Positions 44,056 to 53,116 of a stretch of DNA of 64,000 bases are shown here, piece by piece. The notes under the pieces are model-generated. The model was not told where the DNA came from. It worked only from the letters and a program-made list of their open reading frames with translations, and did not search any database. The translations under genes and the position numbers were made by a program. The number at the start of each line of letters is the position of its first letter. Position 1 is the first letter of the stretch. Location: positions 186,001-250,000 of the forward strand of contig NZ_JALJZV010000003.1 of assembly GCF_024171535.1 (NCBI RefSeq), given 5' to 3'. The DNA comes from Flavobacterium sp. HSC-61S13 (GTDB taxonomy: Bacteria; Bacteroidota; Bacteroidia; Flavobacteriales; Flavobacteriaceae).

Positions 44056-44407
44056 CTGGTTTTTGCTTTTTTAATTTAGTGGATACCTTACCTCTTTTAG
44101 GGCTATTCCCTGATTAATGTGATCCTTTTTGATGTAATACATCGATTTTTTTGTTTTTTTAAAATTAACGCAGTATCTTGTTAGTACTAACTTACTCTGT
44201 AAATTTAGAATTGGCGTGGATTTTATAAGAGTAATAGACTAATTATAGGTTGTTTAGCAACCTTAAAATCGAATATCTTTAAAAATGTAGTCATCACCAA
44301 AAAAATACTCAATAGTACCAATTTTAATAATATATTTAATCGGTGATAAAACGGTATAAAAACATCGTTCTAACTAGGGGGTAAAATTAATTTAGAAACG
44401 ATTTTTT
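44056..44407. other. Gene-free region upstream of DoxX gene
   Basis: It holds a small hairpin (AGGTTG-N5-CAACCT, 44247-44263) and the short palindrome TTAGTACTAA. An ATCACC/GGTGAT pairing could close a larger loop in the leader of the following gene. There is no ORF or clear promoter. Confidence 0.4.
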
Positions 44408-44797
44408 ATGGATAGTACGGTTGTTTTTGGTATGTTGATAACGGCTTATTTTGTAATTATTTTCATTCAATCCGGTTTGGATAAACTGATGGATTGGAAA
44501 GGAAATTTAGCATGGTTAACGCCCCATTTTAAGGAAACCGTTTTTGAAAATCAAGTACCGGTCGCTTTGGGTATTATAACTTTTTTAGAGTTGTTTACCG
44601 GCTTAGTCAGCTTGATTGGTTTGTTTGATTTAATTGTTTTCTCTTCGGTCATTTTTGCTTTTTTAGCATCGGTTTTGGCAACGATTACTTTTTTATTCTT
44701 GCTCTTTGGACAGCGCATGGCCAAAGACTACGAAGGTGCCAAAACAATTGTCATCTATATGATACCCGCGCTACTAGCAGTGTATTTCTTAAACTAA
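44408..44797 (+). CDS. DoxX-like membrane protein
   Basis: A 129-residue integral membrane protein with four hydrophobic helices (about 6-22, 52-72, 75-97 and 110-128). The pattern YFVIIFIQSGLDKLMDWKGN fits the DoxX/DoxD superfamily. The conserved arginine-like and acidic positions are weakly kept. Members have been linked to thiosulfate oxidation or oxidative stress, but that cannot be claimed here. Single gene, converging on the helicase gene. Confidence 0.72.
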   Translation: MDSTVVFGMLITAYFVIIFIQSGLDKLMDWKGNLAWLTPHFKETVFENQVPVALGIITFLELFTGLVSLIGLFDLIVFSSVIFAFLASVLATITFLFLLFGQRMAKDYEGAKTIVIYMIPALLAVYFLN

Positions 44798-44859
44798 TCT
44801 TTTCTAGCTGGATCTTATTTATAAAAAGCCGTATACGAGCATCTATCGAGACCTAAGTA

Positions 44860-47133
44860 TTATTGGGATATAGAGGCTTTAAACAATCGCAACTCTTCCC
44901 AGCTAAAGGCATTTCCTACCTTCTCTTTTATTTCAGAGAGGCTCAATTCTGTATTACTATCCAATATTACTTTTAATTGTTGAATACGAGATGCGGGTAA
45001 TATCTCTTGGATTTCAACACTTTTCTGTGCGATCAATTTGGCCATATGCCCATAAATGGTCTGTTCGGTCAACTTACGCATTTCCGCTATTTCGGAAATA
45101 GTATTGGCATCCTTCCACATTTCTAAGGTAATTTCAGTGGTCTGTTTTTTACTGCTTTTCTTTTGTTTCTCGGGTTTTTCGTAATACGAATCTTCTTCTT
45201 CGTCATCTTCCAAATCTAAGTTTCCAGTGCGTAAAATTTCAGCGATAGCTACTAAATGATTAATACGGTATTCACCAATGGTCAAAGACGATAAATTTTC
45301 TTTACTAATCTCTTTACCTTCCTCCAGGGCTTTGATTAATAATTGTGCCTTCATCATTTGCAAAATTGCCTTGATATAACTGTTTTCTAAATCGGAAAGC
45401 TCTTCGTAAAAAGCCTTCATCTTTTTCATCTTCTTCACGCGGGTAACGGTGAATAATATTTCAAAAACAAGACGGTCCATTTTTGGAAAAAAATATGCAT
45501 AAGCCTTGTCAAAACGCTCTTTTACAAAATCAAAATCATAGGGTTCAGCGTGGAACAATTGATGCAGCTGATTGACAAACTTTTCGGAGTGTACCAAAAG
45601 GGTATCCATATTTTGAGATTGCATTTGCGCCCAACCTTGAAATTGTTTTTTCTTACTGCGATCTGTTTCAGCGATATAGGTTTGTAAATGTTGACGCCAT
45701 TGAGTCGATAAATCAAACCACGAAAACGTCTGGACCAAATATTTATATATAAAAAATCGCGTTGAAGTATGAAGTTCTTTTTCGAGTCGTTCGGAATCGG
45801 CTTTTTGATTGGCATATTCCATGACGTCAACGTCATTTTGCAATCCATTCATCTGAATTGGATTAAGCAAAATAAGCCCTTCTAAGGAACGTAAACGCGA
45901 TAAAGCAACGTATGCTTGTCCGGGTAAGAAAACGCGTGATACATCCAATACAGCGCGGTCAAAGGTCAAGCCTTGACTCTTGTGTACCGTAATTGCCCAA
46001 GCGAGTTTGATGGGATACTGCGTATAGGTTCCTAAAATTTGCTCTTTGATTTCTTTGGTATTGCTATCAACGGTATATTTAATATTTTGCCACTCGTATT
46101 TTTCGACCTCTATGGTTTTGTTTTCTTCGGGAAAATGTACAAATACTTCATTGGGTGATAGTGATTGAATAATCCCCATCTTTCCATTAAAAAAATTCTT
46201 TTCAAAAGACAGATCATTTTTTATAAAAATGATTTGCGACCCCACCTTAAGCGTCATCTTTGCCTCTAATGGAAATATTTTTTCCGGAAAATCACCTACT
46301 AATTCCGGGTAATACGTATAGATTTTGTTAGGCAGTTCTTGAAGCGCTTCTGAATTTATAGCATCTGCTTTGGCATTATGCGTAGTCAGGGTAATATATC
46401 CTTTATGTTTTTTTAAATCGAATTCCGGTTGTACAAATTCATTGAGCAGATCAACATCTTTTGAAGTGACTTGATTGTTTCTCAAATTGTTTAAAACGTC
46501 AATAAAGCGATCATCACTTTGACGGTATATTTTATCCAGTTCAATATACAGGGGTGGATTTTTCTGAATAACATGAGAATGAAAAAAGAAATTACCGCGA
46601 TAGTATTGTTTTAATATCTCCCATTCAACTTGTTTAACTACGGGTGGTAATTGCAATAAATCGCCAATAAACAACACTTGTACTCCGCCATAAGGTTGTT
46701 CATTACGCCGTATTCTACGCAGCATAAAGTCCATGGCATCCATGACATCAGCCCGCACCATACTGACTTCGTCAATAATCAGCAATTCCAAATTCAGAAA
46801 AAGTGCTTTTCGAGTATTATTCATCAACAGATGTCGACGTAGAGAAACTTGATTTTCAAATTTAACCGTATCGGAGAATATCGGAACCGATTTGGAATCG
46901 GGTATAAAAGCGGCAAAGGGTAAATGAAAAAAGGAATGTATGGTAACACCACCTGCATTTAGAGCTGCAATACCAGTAGGTGCAACTACAACAGCATTTT
47001 TATGCGTAGTGTCAATGATTTGTTTGAGCAAAGTAGTCTTACCCGTACCAGCCTTTCCCGTTAAAAATATAGAACGATTGGTTTGATTGATAAATTGTAA
47101 TGCATATTTCGCTTCTGCAGATATCCTTTTCAT
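44860..47133 (-). CDS. Pif1-like helicase with C-terminal helix-turn-helix
   Basis: A 757-residue superfamily 1B helicase. Motif I is FLTGKAGTGKTTLL (Lys32). It is followed by VVVAPTGIAALNAGGVTIHSFF (Ia), LLIIDEVSMVRADVMDAMD (II), LFIGDLLQLPPV (III), and the C-terminal AWAITVHKSQGLTFDRAVLD (V) and GQAYVALSRLRSLEGL (VI) typical of Pif1/RecD types. After residue about 450 a family-specific helical part follows. It includes an acidic/lysine linker (EDDEEEDSYYEKPEKQKKSS near 640-660) and an HTH region (TISEIAEMRKLTEQTIYGHM). It probably resolves DNA structures or helps replication. Its own transcription unit. Confidence 0.9.
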   Translation of the reverse strand: MKRISAEAKYALQFINQTNRSIFLTGKAGTGKTTLLKQIIDTTHKNAVVVAPTGIAALNAGGVTIHSFFHLPFAAFIPDSKSVPIFSDTVKFENQVSLRRHLLMNNTRKALFLNLELLIIDEVSMVRADVMDAMDFMLRRIRRNEQPYGGVQVLFIGDLLQLPPVVKQVEWEILKQYYRGNFFFHSHVIQKNPPLYIELDKIYRQSDDRFIDVLNNLRNNQVTSKDVDLLNEFVQPEFDLKKHKGYITLTTHNAKADAINSEALQELPNKIYTYYPELVGDFPEKIFPLEAKMTLKVGSQIIFIKNDLSFEKNFFNGKMGIIQSLSPNEVFVHFPEENKTIEVEKYEWQNIKYTVDSNTKEIKEQILGTYTQYPIKLAWAITVHKSQGLTFDRAVLDVSRVFLPGQAYVALSRLRSLEGLILLNPIQMNGLQNDVDVMEYANQKADSERLEKELHTSTRFFIYKYLVQTFSWFDLSTQWRQHLQTYIAETDRSKKKQFQGWAQMQSQNMDTLLVHSEKFVNQLHQLFHAEPYDFDFVKERFDKAYAYFFPKMDRLVFEILFTVTRVKKMKKMKAFYEELSDLENSYIKAILQMMKAQLLIKALEEGKEISKENLSSLTIGEYRINHLVAIAEILRTGNLDLEDDEEEDSYYEKPEKQKKSSKKQTTEITLEMWKDANTISEIAEMRKLTEQTIYGHMAKLIAQKSVEIQEILPASRIQQLKVILDSNTELSLSEIKEKVGNAFSWEELRLFKASISQ

Positions 47134-47184
47134 TTTGCCTTGGTATTGAGCCTACAAATTACCCTCTAAAAAAGGTACTAAAAA

Positions 47185-47216
47185 AATAAAACCTCCAATA
47201 TTTGGAGGTTTTAAAT
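47185..47216. terminator. Terminator after OmpH-like / helicase junction
   Basis: AAAACCTCCAA pairs exactly with TTGGAGGTTTT around two or three bases, with T- and A-rich flanks on both sides. It lies between the ompH-like stop and the helicase start, both genes being on the minus strand, and so ends the ompH-like transcript. Confidence 0.8.
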
Positions 47217-47223
47217 ATAAAAA

Positions 47224-47811
47224 TTATTTTTTAGTTTCGGTCTTTTTTTCTTCTTTAGATTCCGAAGCAGTAGCCGTACCTTTATATTTTGAATTCAAAT
47301 CTTTGACGATCTTTTCAGTCAAATCAAATTCTTCTTTAGCGTATAAAATAGTAGAGGCATCTTCAGTACCATAGATATAAGCATATCCATTTTTCTTACC
47401 GTAGTCCTGTACAAAACTCTTGATCTTTTTAACTACAGAGTCCATTTCTTTTCCGCTTTCCATTTGCAATGTTTGAACCATCGACTGTTGTTTCATCGTC
47501 AACTCTTGCTCTCTCTTTTGCAACTCTGCGCCTTTTTGTTGTGCCCAAGCCATTCCTTTTGCTTGTGCATCTCTTTGAAAATTTTGTGCGTCTGATTGAA
47601 ATCTAGAAATGTCCCCTTCTAGTTCTTTTCCCATCTCGTCAGACTTAATTTTATATTTGGCTTCAATATCTTTCGTCTCTTCATATTCCTTCATCAATTT
47701 TTGTGTATCGATGTAAGCCGTTTTGTTTTCACTAACGGTAGTAGTAGTTCCTTTATCGGTACATGAAAGTAATGTCGCAACCATGCCCAATACTAAAATA
47801 CTTTTTTTCAT
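47224..47811 (-). CDS. OmpH/Skp-family periplasmic chaperone, lipoprotein form
   Basis: A 195-residue Skp-like protein. The signal peptide ends LLSCTD, so it is probably a lipoprotein instead of the soluble Skp. The OmpH domain begins TAYIDTQKLMKEYEETKDIEAKYK. A long coiled-coil (about 45-120) follows with KREQELTMKQQSMVQTLQ, then the body-forming strands (KNGYAYIYGTEDASTILYAKEEFDLTEKIVKDL, about 139-171). A Lys/Glu-rich tail closes it. It would hold unfolded outer-membrane proteins in the periplasm. A terminator follows directly. Confidence 0.87.
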   Translation of the reverse strand: MKKSILVLGMVATLLSCTDKGTTTTVSENKTAYIDTQKLMKEYEETKDIEAKYKIKSDEMGKELEGDISRFQSDAQNFQRDAQAKGMAWAQQKGAELQKREQELTMKQQSMVQTLQMESGKEMDSVVKKIKSFVQDYGKKNGYAYIYGTEDASTILYAKEEFDLTEKIVKDLNSKYKGTATASESKEEKKTETKK

Positions 47812-48601
47812 TTCTTTTTTAATTTTATTTACTTGGTAAATGTAATAAAAACTTTTTATCTAATTAAATTAATTTTTCTCTCTACTAAAACATCATAACT
47901 AATACCAATGATTAAAGCGTTCGAAATAGAAATTTACTATTAAAAATGGCTTATTTTAAAGCGTTTTAAGCTACTTTCTAAATTTCTGAATATACATTCA
48001 CATTTGAACCATAATTCATTTAACCAATAGTCTTATTTCGATTTTTGGCTTTAAAATCGACTTATAAAAGCTAAAAATTGTAGGATGCAAGCCACTACCC
48101 TACATCGATCATCTAAAAAAGTAATTTTCCAAATATTTAAAACTTTTTGATTAACGAATCCTTATCATGCATTTTTTTACTTTCTCTAAAAACCTAAATT
48201 GGAAGGATAATAAAAAATATATAAACTTTGCATTTTATATAAGTATTACTATTTTGAATCAACAGTCTTAAGTGTGGTAGTATTTTTATAATAAATAAAC
48301 GACAGCAATCTGAAAACATAATATATAAAAATCAAAAACTTCTTTTAAAAACTAAATGCCATATTTACTATTCTAATAAATAATATGCAGTAATAACCGA
48401 GGTTATAAAATTTAGTTTTTTTTCGATCGTCCTAATAGTTCACCTTTAAAATTTAGCCGGAAAATAATATCTTGAAAATTCATCTTTTTACGTACACATC
48501 TCATATTTGAAATCAATGTTGACTTTATAGAGATGAATAAAAAAAACTCGAATTAGTATTAATTCGAGTTTTTGTACTGTATCATGATTTACAATAGCTG
48601 T
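47812..48601. other. 790-bp gene-free AT-rich region
   Basis: This is the longest gene-free stretch apart from the origin. I found no ORF, tRNA or recognisable RNA. A weak hairpin, TGTAGG/CCTACA (48079-48104), lies near its middle. A near-match to a promoter (TAAACTTTG, one base too long) is near 48228. A terminator for the methyltransferase gene lies at 48541-48574. It may be a decayed gene or a site for an unrecognised small RNA. Confidence 0.4.
48541..48575. terminator. Terminator after the methyltransferase gene
   Basis: AAAAACTCGAATTA pairs with TAATTCGAGTTTTT, with T-runs on both strands. On the minus strand it follows the methyltransferase stop by about 27 bases. Confidence 0.8.
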
Positions 48602-49450
48602 TTATTTTTTCGCGATCTGATAGATAATCGAAGAATATTGAAAGTCTTTTTTTGCTTTCCAATTGGATTTTAATCCAATAAGAAATGCACGAATAAAATT
48701 CATTTTTCCAGTTTTATATTTTTCAGATAACAGTGAAACATAAAAACTATCAAAATACATAGGGTGTTTCTTTACAATTTTTAAGTCATATTTTCCCATT
48801 AACTTCAACATCGCCTCTTGTGAAAAATGCCAAAGATGTCGAGGTACATCATAAGCAGCCCAAAATTCTTTGTAATACTGAGCGTCGAAAGACTGATAAT
48901 TTGGAACAGCAATAATCAAAATACCATCCTTTTTTAGAATTCGATATAAGGACTGCACTTGAATTTCGAGATCATATACGTGTTCTAATACATGCCACAT
49001 GGTAATCACATCTATCGAATGATTTGGAATATCGTCTAAAGAATCTATCGTACTAATTTTTTTTTCTAATAGAATTTTTTGTGCGTTTGAATTGGGTTCA
49101 AAACCTAAAGTTTCCCAACCCCTATTTTTAGCTGCCACAAGAAAATCTCCTGTTCCCGCTCCGATGTCTAACAATTTTCCAGTAACTTTTTTATCACTAC
49201 TGATCAGTTTTATTTTGTCGCTAATCGCTTTCTTTTTGACCAGATGATATATTTTTTCAAACCAATTTCGTTTACTATCGGTATGCGAAATATAATCTTC
49301 ACTCTCGTAATAACGATCAAGATCTGCTTTATTCGGTTGCGGAATCGTTTTTAAAATACCAAATTCTTCTTCTATCATCAAGTCAAAAGATTCTTTCGAC
49401 ACCGAATTATCTTTTACCGATAGGTATATATTAGAATCTTTTTGTTTCAT
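48602..49450 (-). CDS. Class I SAM-dependent methyltransferase
   Basis: A 282-residue Rossmann-fold methyltransferase. Motif I is LLDIGAGTGDFLVAA (about 95-109), followed by GFEPN as the acidic end of strand 2. VITMWHVLEHV (motif II/post-motif II) and a LIIAVPNYQSFDAQYYKEFW segment come next. The type resembles the methyltransferases found with surface glycan genes, acting on sugars or lipids, but no such genes are adjacent. It follows mnmG after 80 bases on the same strand. Confidence 0.82.
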   Translation of the reverse strand: MKQKDSNIYLSVKDNSVSKESFDLMIEEEFGILKTIPQPNKADLDRYYESEDYISHTDSKRNWFEKIYHLVKKKAISDKIKLISSDKKVTGKLLDIGAGTGDFLVAAKNRGWETLGFEPNSNAQKILLEKKISTIDSLDDIPNHSIDVITMWHVLEHVYDLEIQVQSLYRILKKDGILIIAVPNYQSFDAQYYKEFWAAYDVPRHLWHFSQEAMLKLMGKYDLKIVKKHPMYFDSFYVSLLSEKYKTGKMNFIRAFLIGLKSNWKAKKDFQYSSIIYQIAKK

Positions 49451-49514
49451 TTTCTAAACTTTTTTAAATTCAAAAAGTGTAAAATTACCTTTTACACTTT
49501 TTAAAATTATATAT

Positions 49515-49530
49515 TGTTTCACGTGGAACA
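49515..49530 (+). other. parS-like site A (end of mnmG)
   Basis: The 16-mer reads TGTTCCACGTGAAACA on the minus strand, identical to the canonical ParB-binding parS sequence. It begins directly after the mnmG stop codon. Confidence 0.8.
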
Positions 49531-51408
49531 TTAACGCCCCATATGAATTAATAAAATCGATATATCAGTAGGAGTTACTCCACTAATTCTAGAAGCTTGT
49601 GAAATACTAACTGGTCTTATCTTCTTTAATTTTTCACAGGATTCATAAGACAAAGACTTGATCTTATCATAATCAAAATTCTCAGGAATACGTACATCTT
49701 CTAAACGAGTCAGTTTATCTGCATTATTCTTTTCCTTCTCTATATAGCCGGAATACTTCACTTGAATTTCCGCTTGTTCGATAATTTCCTGGTCTAACTC
49801 GTGCTCATCAACATAAGCCCGCACCTTAGCAAACTTCAACATATCTTCCAATTCCAATTGTGGACGTGAGAATACCTTAAACATTTTATCCGCTTGAACC
49901 ATCGGTGCAGAACCTTTCTCCAAAAGTATAGGATTAGCCTCCTCCATCTTTACACTGGTTTCTTTAAAGAATTCGACAAAAGCTTCAGATGCATTTTGCT
50001 TGATTTGCATTCTTTTTAAACGTTCGTCAGAAGCCAAACCTAATGCATGTGACATCGGTGTTAATCTAAAATCAGCATTATCTTGTCTTAACAAAGTACG
50101 ATATTCCGCTCTTGATGTAAACATTCTATACGGTTCCTCTGTACCTTTTGTAATTAGATCATCAATCAATACTCCGATATATGCTTCATTTCTCTTTAAA
50201 ATAAATGGCTCACGCTCATTAACTTTTAAGTGTGCATTGATACCAGCCATCAATCCTTGAGAAGCCGCTTCCTCATATCCGGTCGTTCCATTAATCTGTC
50301 CAGCGAAATATAAACCTTCAACCAACTTGGTTTCTAACGTATGCTTTAATTGTGTAGGCGGAAAGTAATCATATTCGATAGCATAACCTGGTCTAAAAAA
50401 CTTCACTTTCTCAAAACCAACTACCGAACGCAAAGCTTTAAACTGTACATCTTCTGGCAAAGAAGTCGAAAAACCGTTGATATAATACTCACAGGTTTTC
50501 CATCCTTCAGGTTCTACAAAAATCTGATGACGATCTTTATCGGCAAATCTATTGATTTTATCTTCTATCGAAGGACAATATCTAGGACCCAAACTTTTGA
50601 TACGCCCGTTAAACATCGGTGAACGATCAAAACCTTCACGCAACAAATCATGTACTTCTGGCGAAGTATAGGTCATGTGACAATCGCGTTGTTCTACCAA
50701 AGGTTTTGTTATATCCAAGTAAGAAAATTTTGCTGGATTAACATCTCCCGGTTGCGGTTCCATTCTAGAAAAATCAAGTGAACGTCCGTCAACACGTGGC
50801 GGGGTTCCCGTTTTCATTCTACCAGAAGTGAATCCCATTTTTACCAAATCTTCTGTTATTCCAAATGAAGCACTCTCACCAGCTCTACCTCCTCCAAATT
50901 GTTTTTCTCCAATATGAATCAAACCATTTAAAAAAGTACCGTTGGTCAGTACTACAGATTTTGCTTTAATCACAATTCCCAAAGAAGTTTTCACACCGAC
51001 GATCTTGTGATTTTCTACGATAATACCAGAAATCATTTCCTGATAAAAATCTAAATTCTCCGTTCCCTCCAACATCAATCTCCAGGTTTCAGCAAATCGC
51101 ATACGATCACTTTGAACGCGTGGCGACCACATTGCCGGACCTTTTGATTTATTCAACATCTTAAATTGAATCGCAGTTTGATCAGAAACAATTCCTGAAT
51201 AACCACCTAACGCATCAATTTCACGAACAATCTGACCTTTTGCAATTCCTCCCATTGCAGGATTACAAGACATTTGTGCAATGTTTTGTAAACTCATCGT
51301 AACCAACAAAGTTTTGGATCCCATGTTCGCTGCCGCTGCTGCTGCTTCCGAACCGGCGTGTCCTCCACCTACTACGATTACATCATATATATCTTCAAAT
51401 AAACTCAT
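49531..51408 (-). CDS. mnmG: tRNA uridine-5-carboxymethylaminomethyl modification enzyme MnmG (GidA)
   Basis: A 625-residue FAD enzyme that works with MnmE to modify the wobble uridine of several tRNAs. The FAD fingerprint VIVVGGGHAGSEAAAAAANMG is near the N terminus (about 10-30). MSCNPAMGGIAKGQIVREIDALGG, GRMKTGTPPRVDGRS and TTGYEEAASQGLMAGINA are family signatures. The gene is flanked at both ends, without any gap, by parS-like sites. ybeY lies 43 bases upstream. mnmG is often beside the replication origin in bacteria, which fits the region to the right. Confidence 0.97.
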   Translation of the reverse strand: MSLFEDIYDVIVVGGGHAGSEAAAAAANMGSKTLLVTMSLQNIAQMSCNPAMGGIAKGQIVREIDALGGYSGIVSDQTAIQFKMLNKSKGPAMWSPRVQSDRMRFAETWRLMLEGTENLDFYQEMISGIIVENHKIVGVKTSLGIVIKAKSVVLTNGTFLNGLIHIGEKQFGGGRAGESASFGITEDLVKMGFTSGRMKTGTPPRVDGRSLDFSRMEPQPGDVNPAKFSYLDITKPLVEQRDCHMTYTSPEVHDLLREGFDRSPMFNGRIKSLGPRYCPSIEDKINRFADKDRHQIFVEPEGWKTCEYYINGFSTSLPEDVQFKALRSVVGFEKVKFFRPGYAIEYDYFPPTQLKHTLETKLVEGLYFAGQINGTTGYEEAASQGLMAGINAHLKVNEREPFILKRNEAYIGVLIDDLITKGTEEPYRMFTSRAEYRTLLRQDNADFRLTPMSHALGLASDERLKRMQIKQNASEAFVEFFKETSVKMEEANPILLEKGSAPMVQADKMFKVFSRPQLELEDMLKFAKVRAYVDEHELDQEIIEQAEIQVKYSGYIEKEKNNADKLTRLEDVRIPENFDYDKIKSLSYESCEKLKKIRPVSISQASRISGVTPTDISILLIHMGR

Positions 51409-51424
51409 TGTTTCACGTGGAACA
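51409..51424 (+). other. parS-like site B (start of mnmG)
   Basis: Same 16-mer as site A, again TGTTCCACGTGAAACA on the minus strand. It touches the mnmG start codon on its upstream side. Confidence 0.8.
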
Positions 51425-51451
51425 TTTAATTAATAATTTAAAAAAAGTGGT

Positions 51452-51871
51452 CTATTGTTCCACGTGGAACATCGACATTTTTTCATTTTCCTTTTGACGC
51501 ATAATTATTTCATCACTCTCCGTCTTGTCTTTATAACCGCAATAATGTAAAACACCATGTGCCATCACACGACGCAACTCATCTAAAAATAATACCTCGT
51601 AATCCGATGCATTATCCCGAACACGCTCTATAGAAATAAACATATCTCCCGATACAACATCACCCGAACAATAATCAAAACTAATGATATCTGTCAACGT
51701 ATCGTGATCCAAATACGTCACATTGATCTGATGCAAATAAGCATCGTCACAAAAAATATAATTGATATCACCGACAACTAAACCTTCAGATAAAACCAAC
51801 TGCTCTATCCAAGAGGAATAAACAATCTCATCATCCAATTTGAATTCACACTCATAATTAAAAGTAATCAT
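51452..51871 (-). CDS. ybeY: Endoribonuclease YbeY (rRNA maturation factor)
   Basis: YbeY is a zinc-dependent endoribonuclease for 16S rRNA maturation and ribosome quality control. From MITFNYECEFKLDD (51871) it has 139 residues; an earlier in-frame ATG at 51907 overlaps the promoter and is unlikely. The metal-binding motif is AHGVLHYCGYKDK, with two His and a Lys-Asp in place of the usual third His, as seen in Bacteroidota. The extreme C terminus MFHVEQ is encoded by a parS-like site. mnmG follows after 43 bases. Confidence 0.92.
   Translation of the reverse strand: MITFNYECEFKLDDEIVYSSWIEQLVLSEGLVVGDINYIFCDDAYLHQINVTYLDHDTLTDIISFDYCSGDVVSGDMFISIERVRDNASDYEVLFLDELRRVMAHGVLHYCGYKDKTESDEIIMRQKENEKMSMFHVEQ
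51456..51471. other. parS-like site C inside ybeY
   Basis: TGTTCCACGTGGAACA is a perfect 16-bp palindrome and differs from canonical parS at one position. It is read in ybeY as Met-Phe-His-Val-Glu-Gln. Confidence 0.75.
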
Positions 51872-53090
51872 ACACAGGGAGTTAAATAGTAAACGTAAAG
51901 CCGACAAAGTTACGATGAAAAATAAAATTAAAGGAAACCAAAAATAAAAAAAAAACTTAAATTAAAAACTATCTAATATATTAATAATCAGTATTTTAAA
52001 CATATATAACTCAACTAAATACCGTTTACAGCTCAAAATATAAAAAAATAGAGGTTCAATTGCTTTCACAAGTAGATTATAACGCAAAAGATTAGCTACA
52101 CCTAAAAATATTTACCAACACCAGTAAAGGTTTTCAACAAACTTAAGGTTGATAACTTAAATTAGATTACAAATTACAACTGTTGCATGCAGTACTGCTA
52201 TCCTAACGTTTTTATTTACCACTACCTACCAAGCCTATCTTTCAGTTAAGTATTGCCTTAAAGATACACAGCCATAAAGGATCCATTCAATCAAAAATCT
52301 TTCTAACAACCTACACTTTTTACAAGTAAACCGTTCTAACAAGTATTACCAACCTATAGTATCCCAGCTAATTTATTATTGCGAACTTTGAATAAGCATA
52401 ATAATTTTCAAAATTAAAATTGATTCGAAGATCTAATTTTTCATTCAAACATTCGTTTTAACCACTGTGAAGATTTATTTTAATTTCTGTTTTATAATTG
52501 TTATCAACATCTATATATAATAGAAAAAAAATATTTTTTAAAATTTAAATTTATTTCTTCTTCTTATTGTGTGTTAATAGCTACAATAACTTTTTGATGA
52601 AAGTAGTCGTTACTGACTTGTCATTACTTATACACATTATTTAAAAAAGTATCTCGTTGGTTTTAAGTGAAGTGTTGTAGTTATCAACAATTACATATAT
52701 TATTTTTAATAGTGAAATTTTAATAAGTATTGTTGTTGATAACTGTTGATAACTTCCATTTTAGAACTCATAACAAAACAACAAATTTTAGAAACTAAAT
52801 TTGGAATTCTAAATCACGATTTGGATTAGGTTTTTTTTCTGAATAAACAAAAAAACCTTGTTGAATTCTATCCAAACTTATCAACATTTAATGTTAACAT
52901 ATAATTAACTGAGGGTTAAGCTCTTAGTGATTTGAATTAACATTGGTTTTTTGAGCTTTTTATAAGTGATGTATAGTATTGATTTATAGTGTTTTATATT
53001 TTTTAAAAGTCAAATAGCCTTTAAGTTACCTTTTAAGAGGAAGGAAAATTGAAAATTAAAAAATCCATTTACTGCCAAGATTGTTAATCG
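51872..53090. other. Candidate chromosomal replication origin (oriC)
   Basis: This 1.2-kb region between divergent ybeY and gltX has no gene. DnaA-box-like 9-mers TTATCAACA occur at 52501-52509, 52681-52689 and 52878-52886 on the plus strand and 52734-52742 and 52744-52752 on the minus strand. TTATACACA, an exact match to the E. coli consensus TTATnCACA, lies at 52628-52636. A one-mismatch copy is at 52147-52155. An almost pure AT stretch at 52512-52560 follows the first box and could be the unwinding element. Three parS-like sites lie 0.4-2.4 kb to the left, as expected near an origin. dnaA itself is not in the window. Confidence 0.8.
51905..51912 (-). promoter_or_regulatory. -7 element of ybeY (TAACTTTG)
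   Basis: TAACTTTG lies 33 bases before the chosen ybeY start at 51871 and overlaps the alternative ATG at 51907, which supports the shorter protein. Confidence 0.55.
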
Positions 53091-53098
53091 TATATTTG
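53091..53098 (+). promoter_or_regulatory. -7 element of gltX (TATATTTG)
   Basis: TATATTTG lies 18 bases before the gltX ATG at 53117, at the right edge of the origin region. Confidence 0.55.
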
Positions 53099-53116
53099 TA
53101 AAAAATTATCAAGACC

